From positions 1-15,508 of the forward strand of contig DAHZZC010000510.1 in NCBI GenBank assembly GCA_027435495.1: DNA of 15,508 bases, in the 5' to 3' direction. Made by a program: the position numbers and the translations under genes. Below the pieces are notes generated by a model. That model made no database searches, was not told where the DNA came from, and worked only from the letters and a program-made list of their open reading frames with translations. The stretch's first letter is position 1. Each line of letters opens with the position of its first letter. This stretch comes from Planctomycetales bacterium. GTDB lineage: Bacteria; Planctomycetota; Planctomycetia; Isosphaerales; Isosphaeraceae. This document shows, piece by piece, positions 1-6,512 of the stretch.

Positions 1-757
1 CGGCGTATCGGGCGGCGTCGAGCCATTCCATCGCCATGCGCTCGCCGTAGGAGGGCGAATCGAGCAGGCGGTCGACGAGCCGCTCGTAGGCGGTCGGGGC
101 GGTATCCGCGACGAACGCGTCGACCTCCCCGGGCGATGGCGGCAAGCCGGTCAGGTCGAGCGTCACGCGTCGGCAGAGGCTCGCCTTCGCGGCGGTCGAC
201 GCGGGCCCCAGCTTCTCCAACTCCAGCCGGCGCAGGACAAAAGCATCGATCGGATTGACGACCCAACCGCGATCGGAAATGTTGGGAATCGAGGGGCGCT
301 TCGGCGTCTCGAACGCCCAGTGGCGGCTCCAGGACGCGCCCTGGTCAATCCACTTTCGGACCAGCTCGACCTGGGCAGGCGTGAGCCGCTTCCCCGACTT
401 TGGCGGAGGCATGATCTCGTCGGGATCGTGGCTCGCGATCCGAAGGAAGACTTCACTTTCCGATCCGTTCCCGGCAAGGATGACCGGGTCGTTCTTGCGG
501 AGGGCCGCCTCGGGAAGATCGAGCCGGAGGTCGGCCTTCCTCGTGCTGGAATCCGGCCCGTGGCAGAGGAAGCAGTTTTCCGAGAGGATCGGCAGAATCT
601 CTCGGCGGAAGTCGACGGCGACCCGTGGTTCGGACCGAGCGGTCGGGACGATTGCGACCACGGCGAGAAGGGCCAAGGCGAGTCTGGCAGACTCTCTCGG
701 CCCAGGCGCACATCGGGTTGAGGCGCGATCCTGGAATCCGGAGGGGTCCGATCGCAT
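1..757 (-). CDS. PSCyt1-PSCyt2 (DUF1549) cytochrome c-type protein, N-terminal part, cut by the left edge
   Basis: The frame starts with ATG at 757 and stays open to base 1, giving 252 residues of a protein that is usually 800-1100 aa. Residues 24-43 form a hydrophobic export signal. A heme site CFLCH follows (C62, C65, H66), with the probable axial Met in the IMPPP motif (M116): this is the PSCyt1 cytochrome domain. PSCyt2 (DUF1549) begins near residue 168 with NPIDAFVLRRLE and continues through the hallmark DLTGLPPSPGEVDAF (201-215) and YGERMAMEWLDAARYA at the edge. In this family a DUF1553 (PSD1) domain normally follows, which would lie outside the window. These proteins are abundant in planctomycetes, are exported and have no settled biochemical role; links to sulfatase or polysaccharide gene sets are common. 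No strong ribosome-binding site precedes the ATG. It lies downstream of the ThuA-like gene on the same strand after 121 bases. Family assignment is firm; function is unknown. Confidence 0.9.
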   Translation of the reverse strand, partial: MRSDPSGFQDRASTRCAPGPRESARLALALLAVVAIVPTARSEPRVAVDFRREILPILSENCFLCHGPDSSTRKADLRLDLPEAALRKNDPVILAGNGSESEVFLRIASHDPDEIMPPPKSGKRLTPAQVELVRKWIDQGASWSRHWAFETPKRPSIPNISDRGWVVNPIDAFVLRRLELEKLGPASTAAKASLCRRVTLDLTGLPPSPGEVDAFVADTAPTAYERLVDRLLDSPSYGERMAMEWLDAARYA

Positions 758-793
758 GGCAGGCTCATTCTTGGAGTGGCGGGACTAGGCGGG

Positions 794-812
794 CTGACCG
801 ACCGTAGGTCAG
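794..812 (-). other. Short leader hairpin before the PSCyt1 gene
   Basis: CTGACC (794-799) and GGTCAG (807-812) form a 6-bp stem around a 7-base loop. It would lie in the 5' leader of the PSCyt1/PSCyt2 gene if the candidate promoter at 822-851 is used. There is no T tract. It may be chance. Confidence 0.25.
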
Positions 813-821
813 GTCGCTTCT

Positions 822-851
822 ATTATGGACCCCTCCAACGCCATTGGGCAA
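822..851 (-). promoter_or_regulatory. Candidate sigma70-type promoter for the PSCyt1/PSCyt2 gene
   Basis: On the minus strand TTGCCC (846-851) and CATAAT (822-827) are separated by 18 bases. The -10 box matches the consensus at 5 of 6 positions and the -35 at 3 of 6. Transcription would start near 815 and leave a leader of about 58 bases before the ATG at 757. This would allow expression independent of the upstream ThuA-like gene. It is a sequence match only, in a phylum whose promoters are poorly characterised. Confidence 0.35.
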
Positions 852-878
852 GGGTATCGGAGGGGTGATCGGCATCGA

Positions 879-1655
879 TCAGCGGTTGGCGGCCTCCTCG
901 GCCACCCATTCGAGGGCCTGGAGCAGGAGGCGGGAAAGGCTTGGATTCTGGAGCGGGTCGTTTTTGTTCGGGCCGAAGTCGCGGTGGCCCATCGTGGTGT
1001 GGAAGACCCGGCCCTTACCGAAGGTGTTGGTCCAGGCGACGGGCCAGGCGGTTCCCTTGTACTCGATCGTGGCGAGCGGGCGGATGTCCGGCATCATCTG
1101 GAGTTGATAATACAGTTCGTCGTCGAGCTCGAATTCCGAGAGTCCACGGGTGATCGGGCTGGTGGTGTCCGCGATCTTGACGGTGAAGTGGCCTTTACGG
1201 GTTTTGCCGTCGGGCAGGCCGAAATGCGAGAAAACGCCGCCGAGCATTTCCTTCCAGGTGGGAAGCCAGTCCTTCGCGGCGTTGTCGCCACCGTGGATCG
1301 AGACGTAGCCGTGTCCCGAACGGACGAACTCGAAGATCGCCTTCTGCTGTCCTTCGGAGAACTTGTGCTCGGGATCCCGACGATCCACGGCGACGATCAG
1401 GACGTCATAATTTCGGATGGCGGGGGTCTCGACAATGGCTGCGTCCTCGCCGATCGTCACTTCGAACCGGCCCGTATTCTCCAGCAGGTTTGCCAGGTAG
1501 AATGCCTGGTCGCGGTATCCGTGGTGGTTGCGCTGACCGCCCGAGAGCAGGAAGACCTTCGCCGAACCGGGCTTCCCTTTTTTCTGGGCCTCGGCCGGCT
1601 GAGGGAGCAGGAAGGTCGTCGCCAGGATCAGGCTGACGATGGAGATTTTCTTCAC
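879..1655 (-). CDS. Exported ThuA-like domain protein
   Basis: The 258-aa protein starts with GTG at 1655, chosen because AGGAG lies 8 bases upstream. Residues 1-23 are a signal peptide (basic n-region, hydrophobic core to residue 17, AEA before the likely cut). The mature part is a ThuA-like domain (PF06283, class I glutamine amidotransferase-like fold): an early strand AKVFLLSGG (32-40), YDVLIVAVD (83-91), the nucleophile-elbow-like region GHGYVSIHGGDN (114-125), and GKGRVFHTTMGH (213-224) near the end. The family is named after Rhizobium trehalose utilisation gene thuA; some members act on keto-sugars together with ThuB-like oxidoreductases. No cysteine nucleophile is present in the elbow, as usual in this family, so glutamine amidotransferase activity is not expected. 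Exported single-domain ThuA proteins are common in planctomycetes, with unknown substrate. It is divergent from the gene at 1821 and upstream of the PSCyt1 gene. Confidence 0.88.
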   Translation of the reverse strand: MKKISIVSLILATTFLLPQPAEAQKKGKPGSAKVFLLSGGQRNHHGYRDQAFYLANLLENTGRFEVTIGEDAAIVETPAIRNYDVLIVAVDRRDPEHKFSEGQQKAIFEFVRSGHGYVSIHGGDNAAKDWLPTWKEMLGGVFSHFGLPDGKTRKGHFTVKIADTTSPITRGLSEFELDDELYYQLQMMPDIRPLATIEYKGTAWPVAWTNTFGKGRVFHTTMGHRDFGPNKNDPLQNPSLSRLLLQALEWVAEEAANR

Positions 1656-1663
1656 GGGTCATG

Positions 1664-1668
1664 CTCCT
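1664..1668 (-). promoter_or_regulatory. Ribosome-binding site deciding the GTG start of the ThuA-like gene
   Basis: AGGAG on the minus strand ends 8 bases before the GTG at 1655. An ATG nearer to it is in another frame and would not give the signal peptide or the ThuA domain. Confidence 0.6.
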
Positions 1669-1775
1669 GGATGGGCGGCCCGCCGACGTGGCGGGACGGG
1701 TTGGATTGGGTTGTTCAGCTCGATTCAAGAGGAATGGGAAACGACAGCGTAGCCCGGCCGGGAACCTCATGCAAG

Positions 1776-1791
1776 CCTCGGCCGGCCGAGG
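1776..1791. repeat. Perfect 16-bp palindrome in the divergent intergenic region
   Basis: CCTCGGCCGGCCGAGG is its own reverse complement over all 16 bases. It lies 30 bases before the ATG at 1821, in the 165-base gap between two divergently transcribed genes. A second, 10-bp palindrome (CCCGGCCGGG, 1753-1762) sits 13 bases to its left. It could be an operator for a dimeric regulator or a structured leader; GC-rich self-complementary words are easy to form at this base composition. Confidence 0.35.
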
Positions 1792-1820
1792 AATCTACAG
1801 ACCGGAGGAGTCATCGAACA

Positions 1821-2390
1821 ATGAGACATCCGAACGATTTCCGACGCGGGACGGGTCTGGCGATGGGCCTGGTGGCCGTCGCCCTGCTCGCGGTGGCGGC
1901 CGACGAGGCCAAGCAGACGATCGACGCCCGCGGCCTCACCTTCCAGGCCCCGAAGTCGTGGAAGTCGAGCCCACCCGCCTCCTCAATGAGACGGGCCCAG
2001 TTGACGGTCGAGCCTACCGAGGGGGATGACTACCCAGCGGAGATGATTGTCTACGCCTTCCCGGGCGGAGCGGGCTCCGTGGAGCAGAACCTCGCGCGAT
2101 GGCAGGCCCAGTTCAAGGACGGGCAGGGAAACCCGCCGAGGATGGAGTCGAGCAAGGTCCGGGGGAAGAACGTCGAGGTGACCCGGGCCGAGATCCGGGG
2201 TGAGTATCATCCGCCGCAGTTCCCCGGTCAGCCTCCGCAGCCGGTCCGCAAGGACGCCCGAATGCTCGCTGCGATCGTGATGGGCGACGACGCCAGCTAT
2301 TACATTCGGATGATCGGCCCCGACAGAACGATGACGAAGCTCCGTCCCGAGTTCGACGAGATGCTCAAGACAATCCAGATGGGCAATTGA
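1821..2390 (+). CDS. Exported protein of unknown function, 189 aa
   Basis: The ATG at 1821 is preceded by GGAGGAG (1804-1810) with a 10-base spacer. The frame stays open upstream antisense to the ThuA-like gene, but that extension has no start with a binding site and no domain sense. Residues 1-27 look like a signal peptide (RR followed by a hydrophobic stretch MGLVAVALLAVAA). The mature region starts with a strand-rich segment, DARGLTFQAPKSWKSSPP (35-52), which resembles the opening of PsbP/DUF1795-like or other lipocalin-like exported domains, then a Pro/Gln-rich insert (PPQFPGQPPQPV, 131-142) and a closing helix with PEFDEMLKTIQ (176-186). Similar small exported proteins occur in planctomycetes but I know of no assigned function. 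It is followed after 52 bases by the zinc-ribbon gene on the same strand, so the two may be co-transcribed. Confidence 0.8.
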   Translation: MRHPNDFRRGTGLAMGLVAVALLAVAADEAKQTIDARGLTFQAPKSWKSSPPASSMRRAQLTVEPTEGDDYPAEMIVYAFPGGAGSVEQNLARWQAQFKDGQGNPPRMESSKVRGKNVEVTRAEIRGEYHPPQFPGQPPQPVRKDARMLAAIVMGDDASYYIRMIGPDRTMTKLRPEFDEMLKTIQMGN

Positions 2391-2442
2391 TCCTCAGCCG
2401 CGGACGGGCACCGACAGGCGAGCGAGTTCTGGAGAGCCAACG

Positions 2443-3009
2443 ATGACGATCTTCACCATCGCCTGCGCCCGATGCACGCGGCCCAACCATGCCTCGGAGC
2501 GCTACTGCTCGGGTTGCGGGCTCCCGCTCGGAGCGGTCCTGGCCGACGCCGGGGCCGGCTCCGAGGCGCTCGGTCCGTACGAGGTGCCCGACCCAGCCGA
2601 TCCCGACGTCGCCCGCCAGGCCCGAGAGTTCGGCCGGCAGACCGGTTATGAGACGAGCCCGGCCGGACAGGGCTGGCAAGTGGTCGTCCCGCTTCGGCAG
2701 GACCGCAAGCAGGCCGTCTACATCGGGCCCGCCGGGACCGACCCCGAGGGCCGGCCGGTCCTCGGCCTGGTCTCCGTCTGTGGTCCGGTGAACGACCGGG
2801 ACTGCCGGACGCTCCTGAAGCTGAACGCCCGGATCGTCGAGGGTCACTTCGCGATTCGGGTCCTCCGCGGCGAGGAGTACTTCGTCGTCATCCAGAACCT
2901 CGCCGCCAATCGACTTCCCTCGGTCGACGCCCGCGGCCTGATCCGACGGATCGCCGAACTGGCCGACGGCCTCGAGGATCGTCTCTCTCGAGGCGCCGAC
3001 ATTTATTGA
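2443..3009 (+). CDS. Zinc-ribbon protein with YbjN-like C-terminal region
   Basis: The 188-aa protein begins at ATG 2443 with GGAG (2431-2434) 8 bases upstream. Residues 8-25 hold a zinc ribbon with two pairs, C8-x2-C11 and C22-x2-C25. A flexible Ala/Gly/Pro-rich linker follows (30-55). Residues 60-180 form a mixed alpha/beta region: GWQVVVPLRQDRKQAVYI, GRPVLGLVSVCGPV, HFAIRVLRGEEYFVVIQNL and a final helix GLIRRIAELADGLEDRL. That strand-strand-helix order resembles YbjN/CesT-like (type III chaperone fold) domains, which usually act as protein-binding modules; this is an inference from pattern, not a motif match. There is no signal peptide, so it is probably cytoplasmic. Its stop codon overlaps the end of the convergent glycosyltransferase gene by 7 bases. 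Function unknown. Confidence 0.8.
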   Translation: MTIFTIACARCTRPNHASERYCSGCGLPLGAVLADAGAGSEALGPYEVPDPADPDVARQAREFGRQTGYETSPAGQGWQVVVPLRQDRKQAVYIGPAGTDPEGRPVLGLVSVCGPVNDRDCRTLLKLNARIVEGHFAIRVLRGEEYFVVIQNLAANRLPSVDARGLIRRIAELADGLEDRLSRGADIY

Positions 3010-4787
3010 CCCGCCATCTCTCCATTCGATTCTCGTATAAGCGTTGACGCAGGGCCGGTCGGACGCTCCCTACCGAGGCCAGGAGCCCGGCCGATGCCAG
3101 GGACGTCGGCCGTTCGGTAGACGGCGATCGTGGTGTCGTCGGTGTAGAGGATCGGCTCCACGCCAGCAAGCGACTGGAAATACCCGGAGGGCGCCCAGGG
3201 CCCCCACTGGAGCGAGGCCGAGACGGCCAGATATTCGGTCCGCGCCTCCAGCGTCGGCGGGAGTTTCCCCTGGTCAATCGCTCGGACCTCGTACGACGTA
3301 CCACGCACCCCGTACGACCTGGGGTGGGAGTCGCCAAAATAGTAGAGGGTCAGATCGCAGAGCTCGGGCCGGGCGTGCTGGAGACGTCGGAGCGCTCGGA
3401 GGCCCTGGCCCCAGTCGAGGTTGGAGTCGGAGAGGATCTGACGCCCCCGGATCGGGCCGCCAGCCGCCGCGTTGAAGTACGAGAGTTCATGGGGGTGGAT
3501 CGTCGCCACGGCGATCGCCTGAAAGACCAGACCGGCCCAGACCAGTCGACGGAGTCGAGGCGGCCCCTCGGCGAGCGCTGAGATCCAGATGATGGCGAGA
3601 GGAGCGACCGGCAGCAGGTAACGCACGCCGAAGTTCCGCGACGAACCCAGCGAGGCCATCGCGACAAACATAACCGCCAGAGCCGGGAGCATCCAGTCTC
3701 GTCCCACCATCGGGAGCCGCCCGTTGACCGAGAATCGGAGTGCCAGGATCAGCCAGAACGAGACCGGAACCTTCACCGCGAGGGCAACCAGGTAGTAGTA
3801 GCGCCATCCCGTCGAGCGAACCTCGCCGAAGAGGTAGCTGGGTGCGCCCTGCTTCTGCTGGATGGCCTGCCGGATGAAGGCGGCGAGGTCCTGCGGCATC
3901 GGCGTCTCGATCAGACGACGGACCATCGCCTCGGCCCGAGGGCCCAGCCGACCGCTCAGGCTCGGATGATCGCCCGATCGCGGGCTGATCGTGACGGTTG
4001 AGGCCCCGGTGACAACCAGGTCGGTCGCCGCCATGATGGTCGCGAAGGCCAGCATCCCGGCCGCCACGCGAAAGATCATCCGCCAGAGCCTTCGGTCACC
4101 GTCGATCCAGCGCGCGACCATCCAGAGGATCGAGAGAATCGGTGGGATCAGGACCGCGGTGAACTTGCACGAGAACGCCAGCCCCGCCGCCACCGCGGAT
4201 CCGGCGAAGACGCGACGATCGGCCGTTCGAAGGAAGATCCAGAAGAGGAGAAACGTTGCGGTCATCGCAGCGAGGATCGGGGTATCCATGGTCGCGAGAG
4301 ACCCGTGGGCGAGCAGGTTCGGACTGAGCGTGAACCACCAGGAAGCGAGAACCATCGCCCTCGGCCCGTAGAGTCGTCGACTCCAGAGGGCGACCAGCGC
4401 GAAGGCGGCGGCCCAGATCCAGAGCGACGAGGCCCGCGCCATCGGGAGCAGCTCGGGCTCAAACCTTCGGGGGTCGTCGATCCAGTCGCCCCGGCCAAGA
4501 TGATCGAGCGCCCAGAGCATCGGCACCTGCTGGAGCTTCCAGAACGTCAGGGGCGACCCGGCCCGGGAGATCTCGGCCTGATCACCGGTACGCCACCATC
4601 GGCAGGCGGTCTCCAGGTAGAACGGCTCGTCGTAGGTCGCGGAGCTCCGGCCGATCGTGTCGAGCATCAGCCCAAGGCCGACCACCGCCGCCGCGGCCAC
4701 CCCCGCGGTCGGGCCCCACGACCGATGACGGCCGGGTTGAGCCTCGCCGGCCGCGGCGATCTTGTGCTTCCGGGATCCTTCCCGCAT
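3003..4787 (-). CDS. GT-C membrane glycosyltransferase (PMT/ArnT-like, GT39/GT83 type)
   Basis: The 594-aa polytopic protein has a first membrane segment at 27-43 and several more between about 122 and 430, followed by a soluble C-terminal part. Right after the first segment comes the TYDEP motif (D53-E54), matching the acidic pair in the first external loop of PMT and ArnT-type enzymes that use polyprenyl-phosphate sugars. A second loop motif, HGSLATMDTP (161-170), holds another His and Asp typical of this superfamily. The segment HPHELSYFNAAAGGP through LDWGQGL (431-463) is a recognisable signature in bacterial members. It probably transfers a lipid-linked sugar to protein or glycan on the outer face of the membrane; donor and acceptor are unknown. 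ATG 4787 is preferred because AGGAG lies 7 bases upstream; a GTG at 4805 would add six residues and overlap the preceding gene but has no binding site. It follows the Gfo-like gene by 14 bases and is almost certainly co-transcribed with it. Confidence 0.85.
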   Translation of the reverse strand: MREGSRKHKIAAAGEAQPGRHRSWGPTAGVAAAAVVGLGLMLDTIGRSSATYDEPFYLETACRWWRTGDQAEISRAGSPLTFWKLQQVPMLWALDHLGRGDWIDDPRRFEPELLPMARASSLWIWAAAFALVALWSRRLYGPRAMVLASWWFTLSPNLLAHGSLATMDTPILAAMTATFLLFWIFLRTADRRVFAGSAVAAGLAFSCKFTAVLIPPILSILWMVARWIDGDRRLWRMIFRVAAGMLAFATIMAATDLVVTGASTVTISPRSGDHPSLSGRLGPRAEAMVRRLIETPMPQDLAAFIRQAIQQKQGAPSYLFGEVRSTGWRYYYLVALAVKVPVSFWLILALRFSVNGRLPMVGRDWMLPALAVMFVAMASLGSSRNFGVRYLLPVAPLAIIWISALAEGPPRLRRLVWAGLVFQAIAVATIHPHELSYFNAAAGGPIRGRQILSDSNLDWGQGLRALRRLQHARPELCDLTLYYFGDSHPRSYGVRGTSYEVRAIDQGKLPPTLEARTEYLAVSASLQWGPWAPSGYFQSLAGVEPILYTDDTTIAVYRTADVPGIGRAPGLGRERPTGPASTLIRESNGEMAGQ

Positions 4788-4794
4788 GCAAACG

Positions 4795-4799
4795 CTCCT
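4795..4799 (-). promoter_or_regulatory. Ribosome-binding site deciding the start of the GT-C gene
   Basis: AGGAG on the minus strand sits 7 bases before ATG 4787, inside the 14-base gap after the Gfo-like gene. The competing GTG at 4805 has only pyrimidine-rich sequence upstream. Confidence 0.6.
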
Positions 4800-4801
4800 G
4801 G

Positions 4802-5833
4802 TCACGAGGGCGGAGAGGCGCCCAGAGCCTGGCTCATCCGGATCTCACGGACGAGCCGGGCGATCGCCAGCGTGTCTCGGATCGTCGGCGCCAGAGCGTT
4901 CTGGCCCCGGGCAAGTCGGTGAAACTGCTCATTCAGGACATCGCCGACCGTCGGCTCCAGCGGAAGCCGCTCGTCGTGAATCCCCCCGTTGCCCGACCAC
5001 TGGATCCGCTCGGGCATCTCCAGGCTGGCGACCCCGCGCTCGGCATAGACCTGGAACCCAGGCGCCGGTAGGAATGAGGTCGCATCGCCCCAGCAGTTCC
5101 GCTGATAGAGCCCGATCGACAGATGGGCAGAGGCGCCACCGGCGAACCGCGCGACCAGGCTCTCGAAGTCGGGCTCGCCGTCCTCACCGGATGACGCCGG
5201 GATGACCCGGGCTCGCACGCCCTGCACGGCCTCGGGCATCGCCTGGAACACGAAAGTACACCAGTCCAGCAAGTAACTTCCCGGGTCGATCAGTAGGGGT
5301 GCTGGCGCGATCTGGGTGGCCGGACCGGGAACGGCGTATCGATCGAACCCATAAAGCCGGGAATGCCCGACAATCAGCCGGGGCGGGCCCAGCTCGGTGG
5401 CGAGCAACTCCTTCAGGCGGAGGGTCGCCGGGTAGCATCGCCGGGCAAACTCCGGCATGAAAATGGTCCCGGACGACTCAACGAGCTCGACCAGTCGCTC
5501 CAGCTCATCGAGATCGTCGGCCAGCGGCAGGGCGCAGTAGACCGGCTTTTTCGCTCCGCAGGCGAGGACGATCGGTTCCAGGCCGAACCATTGCCGGGCG
5601 AGCAGATAAACCACGTCGACATCCGGCCGCTCGACCAGCGCCGAGAGCCCCTCGCAGGCAGCGCATCCGATCTGCGCCGCCTCCATCTCGGCGCGGCGGT
5701 AGACCTGGTCGTACACCGCTGTGACGCGGAAACGGTCGTCCATCCGGGCGAGCGACGGTTTGTGCCGGGTCTCCCAGAGCCGGCCCAATCCGACCACCCC
5801 CACCCGGAGCCGAACTGGCTTCGACCCGGCCAA
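4802..5833 (-). CDS. Gfo/Idh/MocA-family protein with degenerate catalytic residues
   Basis: This 343-aa protein starts with TTG at 5833: GGAGG lies 5 bases upstream and an in-frame TAA lies just above, so no other start fits. The N-terminal Rossmann fold is clear, with the dinucleotide motif VGVVGLGRLW (11-20) and DVDVVYLLA (71-79). Length is typical for NAD(P)-dependent sugar oxidoreductases. The EKP motif, whose Lys is catalytic in inositol dehydrogenase and relatives, reads ALP here (101-103), so Lys is replaced by Leu. In the second active-site motif the Asp is kept (D183) but the catalytic His is replaced by Tyr (Y187, in DPGSYLLD). It may therefore bind cofactor or sugar without the standard dehydrogenation. 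It is the first gene of a unit with the GT-C glycosyltransferase 14 bases downstream, suggesting a role with the same glycan. Family assignment firm; activity uncertain. Confidence 0.85.
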   Translation of the reverse strand: MAGSKPVRLRVGVVGLGRLWETRHKPSLARMDDRFRVTAVYDQVYRRAEMEAAQIGCAACEGLSALVERPDVDVVYLLARQWFGLEPIVLACGAKKPVYCALPLADDLDELERLVELVESSGTIFMPEFARRCYPATLRLKELLATELGPPRLIVGHSRLYGFDRYAVPGPATQIAPAPLLIDPGSYLLDWCTFVFQAMPEAVQGVRARVIPASSGEDGEPDFESLVARFAGGASAHLSIGLYQRNCWGDATSFLPAPGFQVYAERGVASLEMPERIQWSGNGGIHDERLPLEPTVGDVLNEQFHRLARGQNALAPTIRDTLAIARLVREIRMSQALGASPPS

Positions 5834-5836
5834 GTT

Positions 5837-5843
5837 CTCCTCC
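5837..5843 (-). promoter_or_regulatory. Ribosome-binding site for the TTG start of the Gfo-like gene
   Basis: GGAGGAG on the minus strand; its GGAGG core leaves a 5-base spacer to TTG 5833. Together with the upstream in-frame TAA it fixes this rare start codon. Confidence 0.65.
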
Positions 5844-5942
5844 CTCGCTATCCTCGGTTAACGTTCATGGATGTCTGAAGCAGGTTATCAGTTCCATCGA
5901 CCTCGTACTACCCGGATCAGGGGCACAATCGTCCCCGATTCC

Positions 5943-5962
5943 GCGAAGCCCCTCGGCTTCGC
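5943..5962. repeat. Perfect 8-bp inverted repeat in the Gfo-like/dtd divergent region
   Basis: GCGAAGCC (5943-5950) and GGCTTCGC (5955-5962) are exact reverse complements around a 4-base loop. The hairpin lies in the 188-base gap between two divergent start codons (5833 and 6022). There is no T tract on either side, so it does not look like an intrinsic terminator. It lies just before a possible -10 box for dtd (TATGAT, 5977-5982), for which I see no good -35. It may be an operator or a leader structure. Nothing else definite is seen in this gap. Confidence 0.4.
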
Positions 5963-6021
5963 CACCTCCCCTGCGTTATGATCGTGCGATCGACGATCCG
6001 GCCCCTTCCAGAGTCATACGC

Positions 6022-6471
6022 ATGCGTGCGGTATTGCAGCGGGTTTCGAGGAGCTCGGTCGAGGTCGACGGAGCCTGCGTCGGGCAGATCGGCCGAGGCT
6101 GGCTGGTTCTGCTCGGAGTCGAGCGGGGCGACACCGAGGCCGACGCCAACTGGACCGCCGAGAAAATTCTCTCCCTCCGCGCCTTCGAGGACGAGCAGGG
6201 AAAAATGAATCGGAGCGTGGTCGATGTGCGCGGCGGTATCCTGGTTGTCAGCCAGTTCACGCTCCTCGCGGACTGCCGGGCGGGCCGGCGACCGAGCTTC
6301 ACCGCTGCGGCCGACCCCGCGGAGGCCGAGCGGCTCTACCTGCATTGCGCACGCCGGCTCGCTGGATCGGGCCTTGAGGTGGCCACCGGCGTCTTCCGCG
6401 CCACGATGAACGTCGAACTGGTCAACGAGGGCCCGGTGACGCTCCAACTCGACAGCCGTAAGTCGTCCTGA
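6022..6471 (+). CDS. dtd: D-aminoacyl-tRNA deacylase
   Basis: The 149-aa protein is full length for Dtd. It hydrolyses the ester bond of D-aminoacyl-tRNAs (such as D-Tyr-tRNA) and also removes glycine mischarged on tRNA(Ala), keeping D-amino acids out of translation in the cytoplasm. The family signatures are in place: MRAVLQRVSRSSVEVDG at the start, EKILSLRAFEDEQGKMN (47-63), the SQFTL active-site motif (77-81), GRRPSFTAAA (88-97) and the NEGPVTL motif (135-141) whose Gly-cis-Pro (G137-P138) acts in chiral rejection. It works as a homodimer. The ATG at 6022 gives the conserved MRAVxQRV N-terminus, though the ribosome-binding site is weak. An FGGY kinase follows after 41 bases on the same strand and may be co-transcribed. 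Confidence 0.96.
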   Translation: MRAVLQRVSRSSVEVDGACVGQIGRGWLVLLGVERGDTEADANWTAEKILSLRAFEDEQGKMNRSVVDVRGGILVVSQFTLLADCRAGRRPSFTAAADPAEAERLYLHCARRLAGSGLEVATGVFRATMNVELVNEGPVTLQLDSRKSS

Positions 6472-6512
6472 CGATTTCTGGTCTCCGATTCTCAACCCAC
6501 CATCAATGAGCA

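Noticed and set aside
163..768. Open frames of 86 to 201 codons in other phases over the left-edge gene, on both strands
   Set aside because: Arg/Ser/Pro-rich translations without motifs. The frame starting at 757 carries the heme site and DUF1549.
866..881. 6-bp inverted repeat TGATCG/CGATCA at the ThuA-like stop codon as a terminator
   Set aside because: Short stem overlapping the stop codon, no T tract, and GATC-rich words are common in the window.
825..1820. Long open frame in phase with the 1821-2390 gene, running antisense through the ThuA-like gene
   Set aside because: It has no ribosome-binding site, no domain sense and lies opposite a clear ThuA protein; the real start at 1821 has GGAGGAG and a signal peptide.
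3288..3322. Repeated CGTACGAC words resembling a small direct repeat
   Set aside because: Lies inside the glycosyltransferase coding sequence and is explained by Tyr/Val/Arg codons; only two copies.
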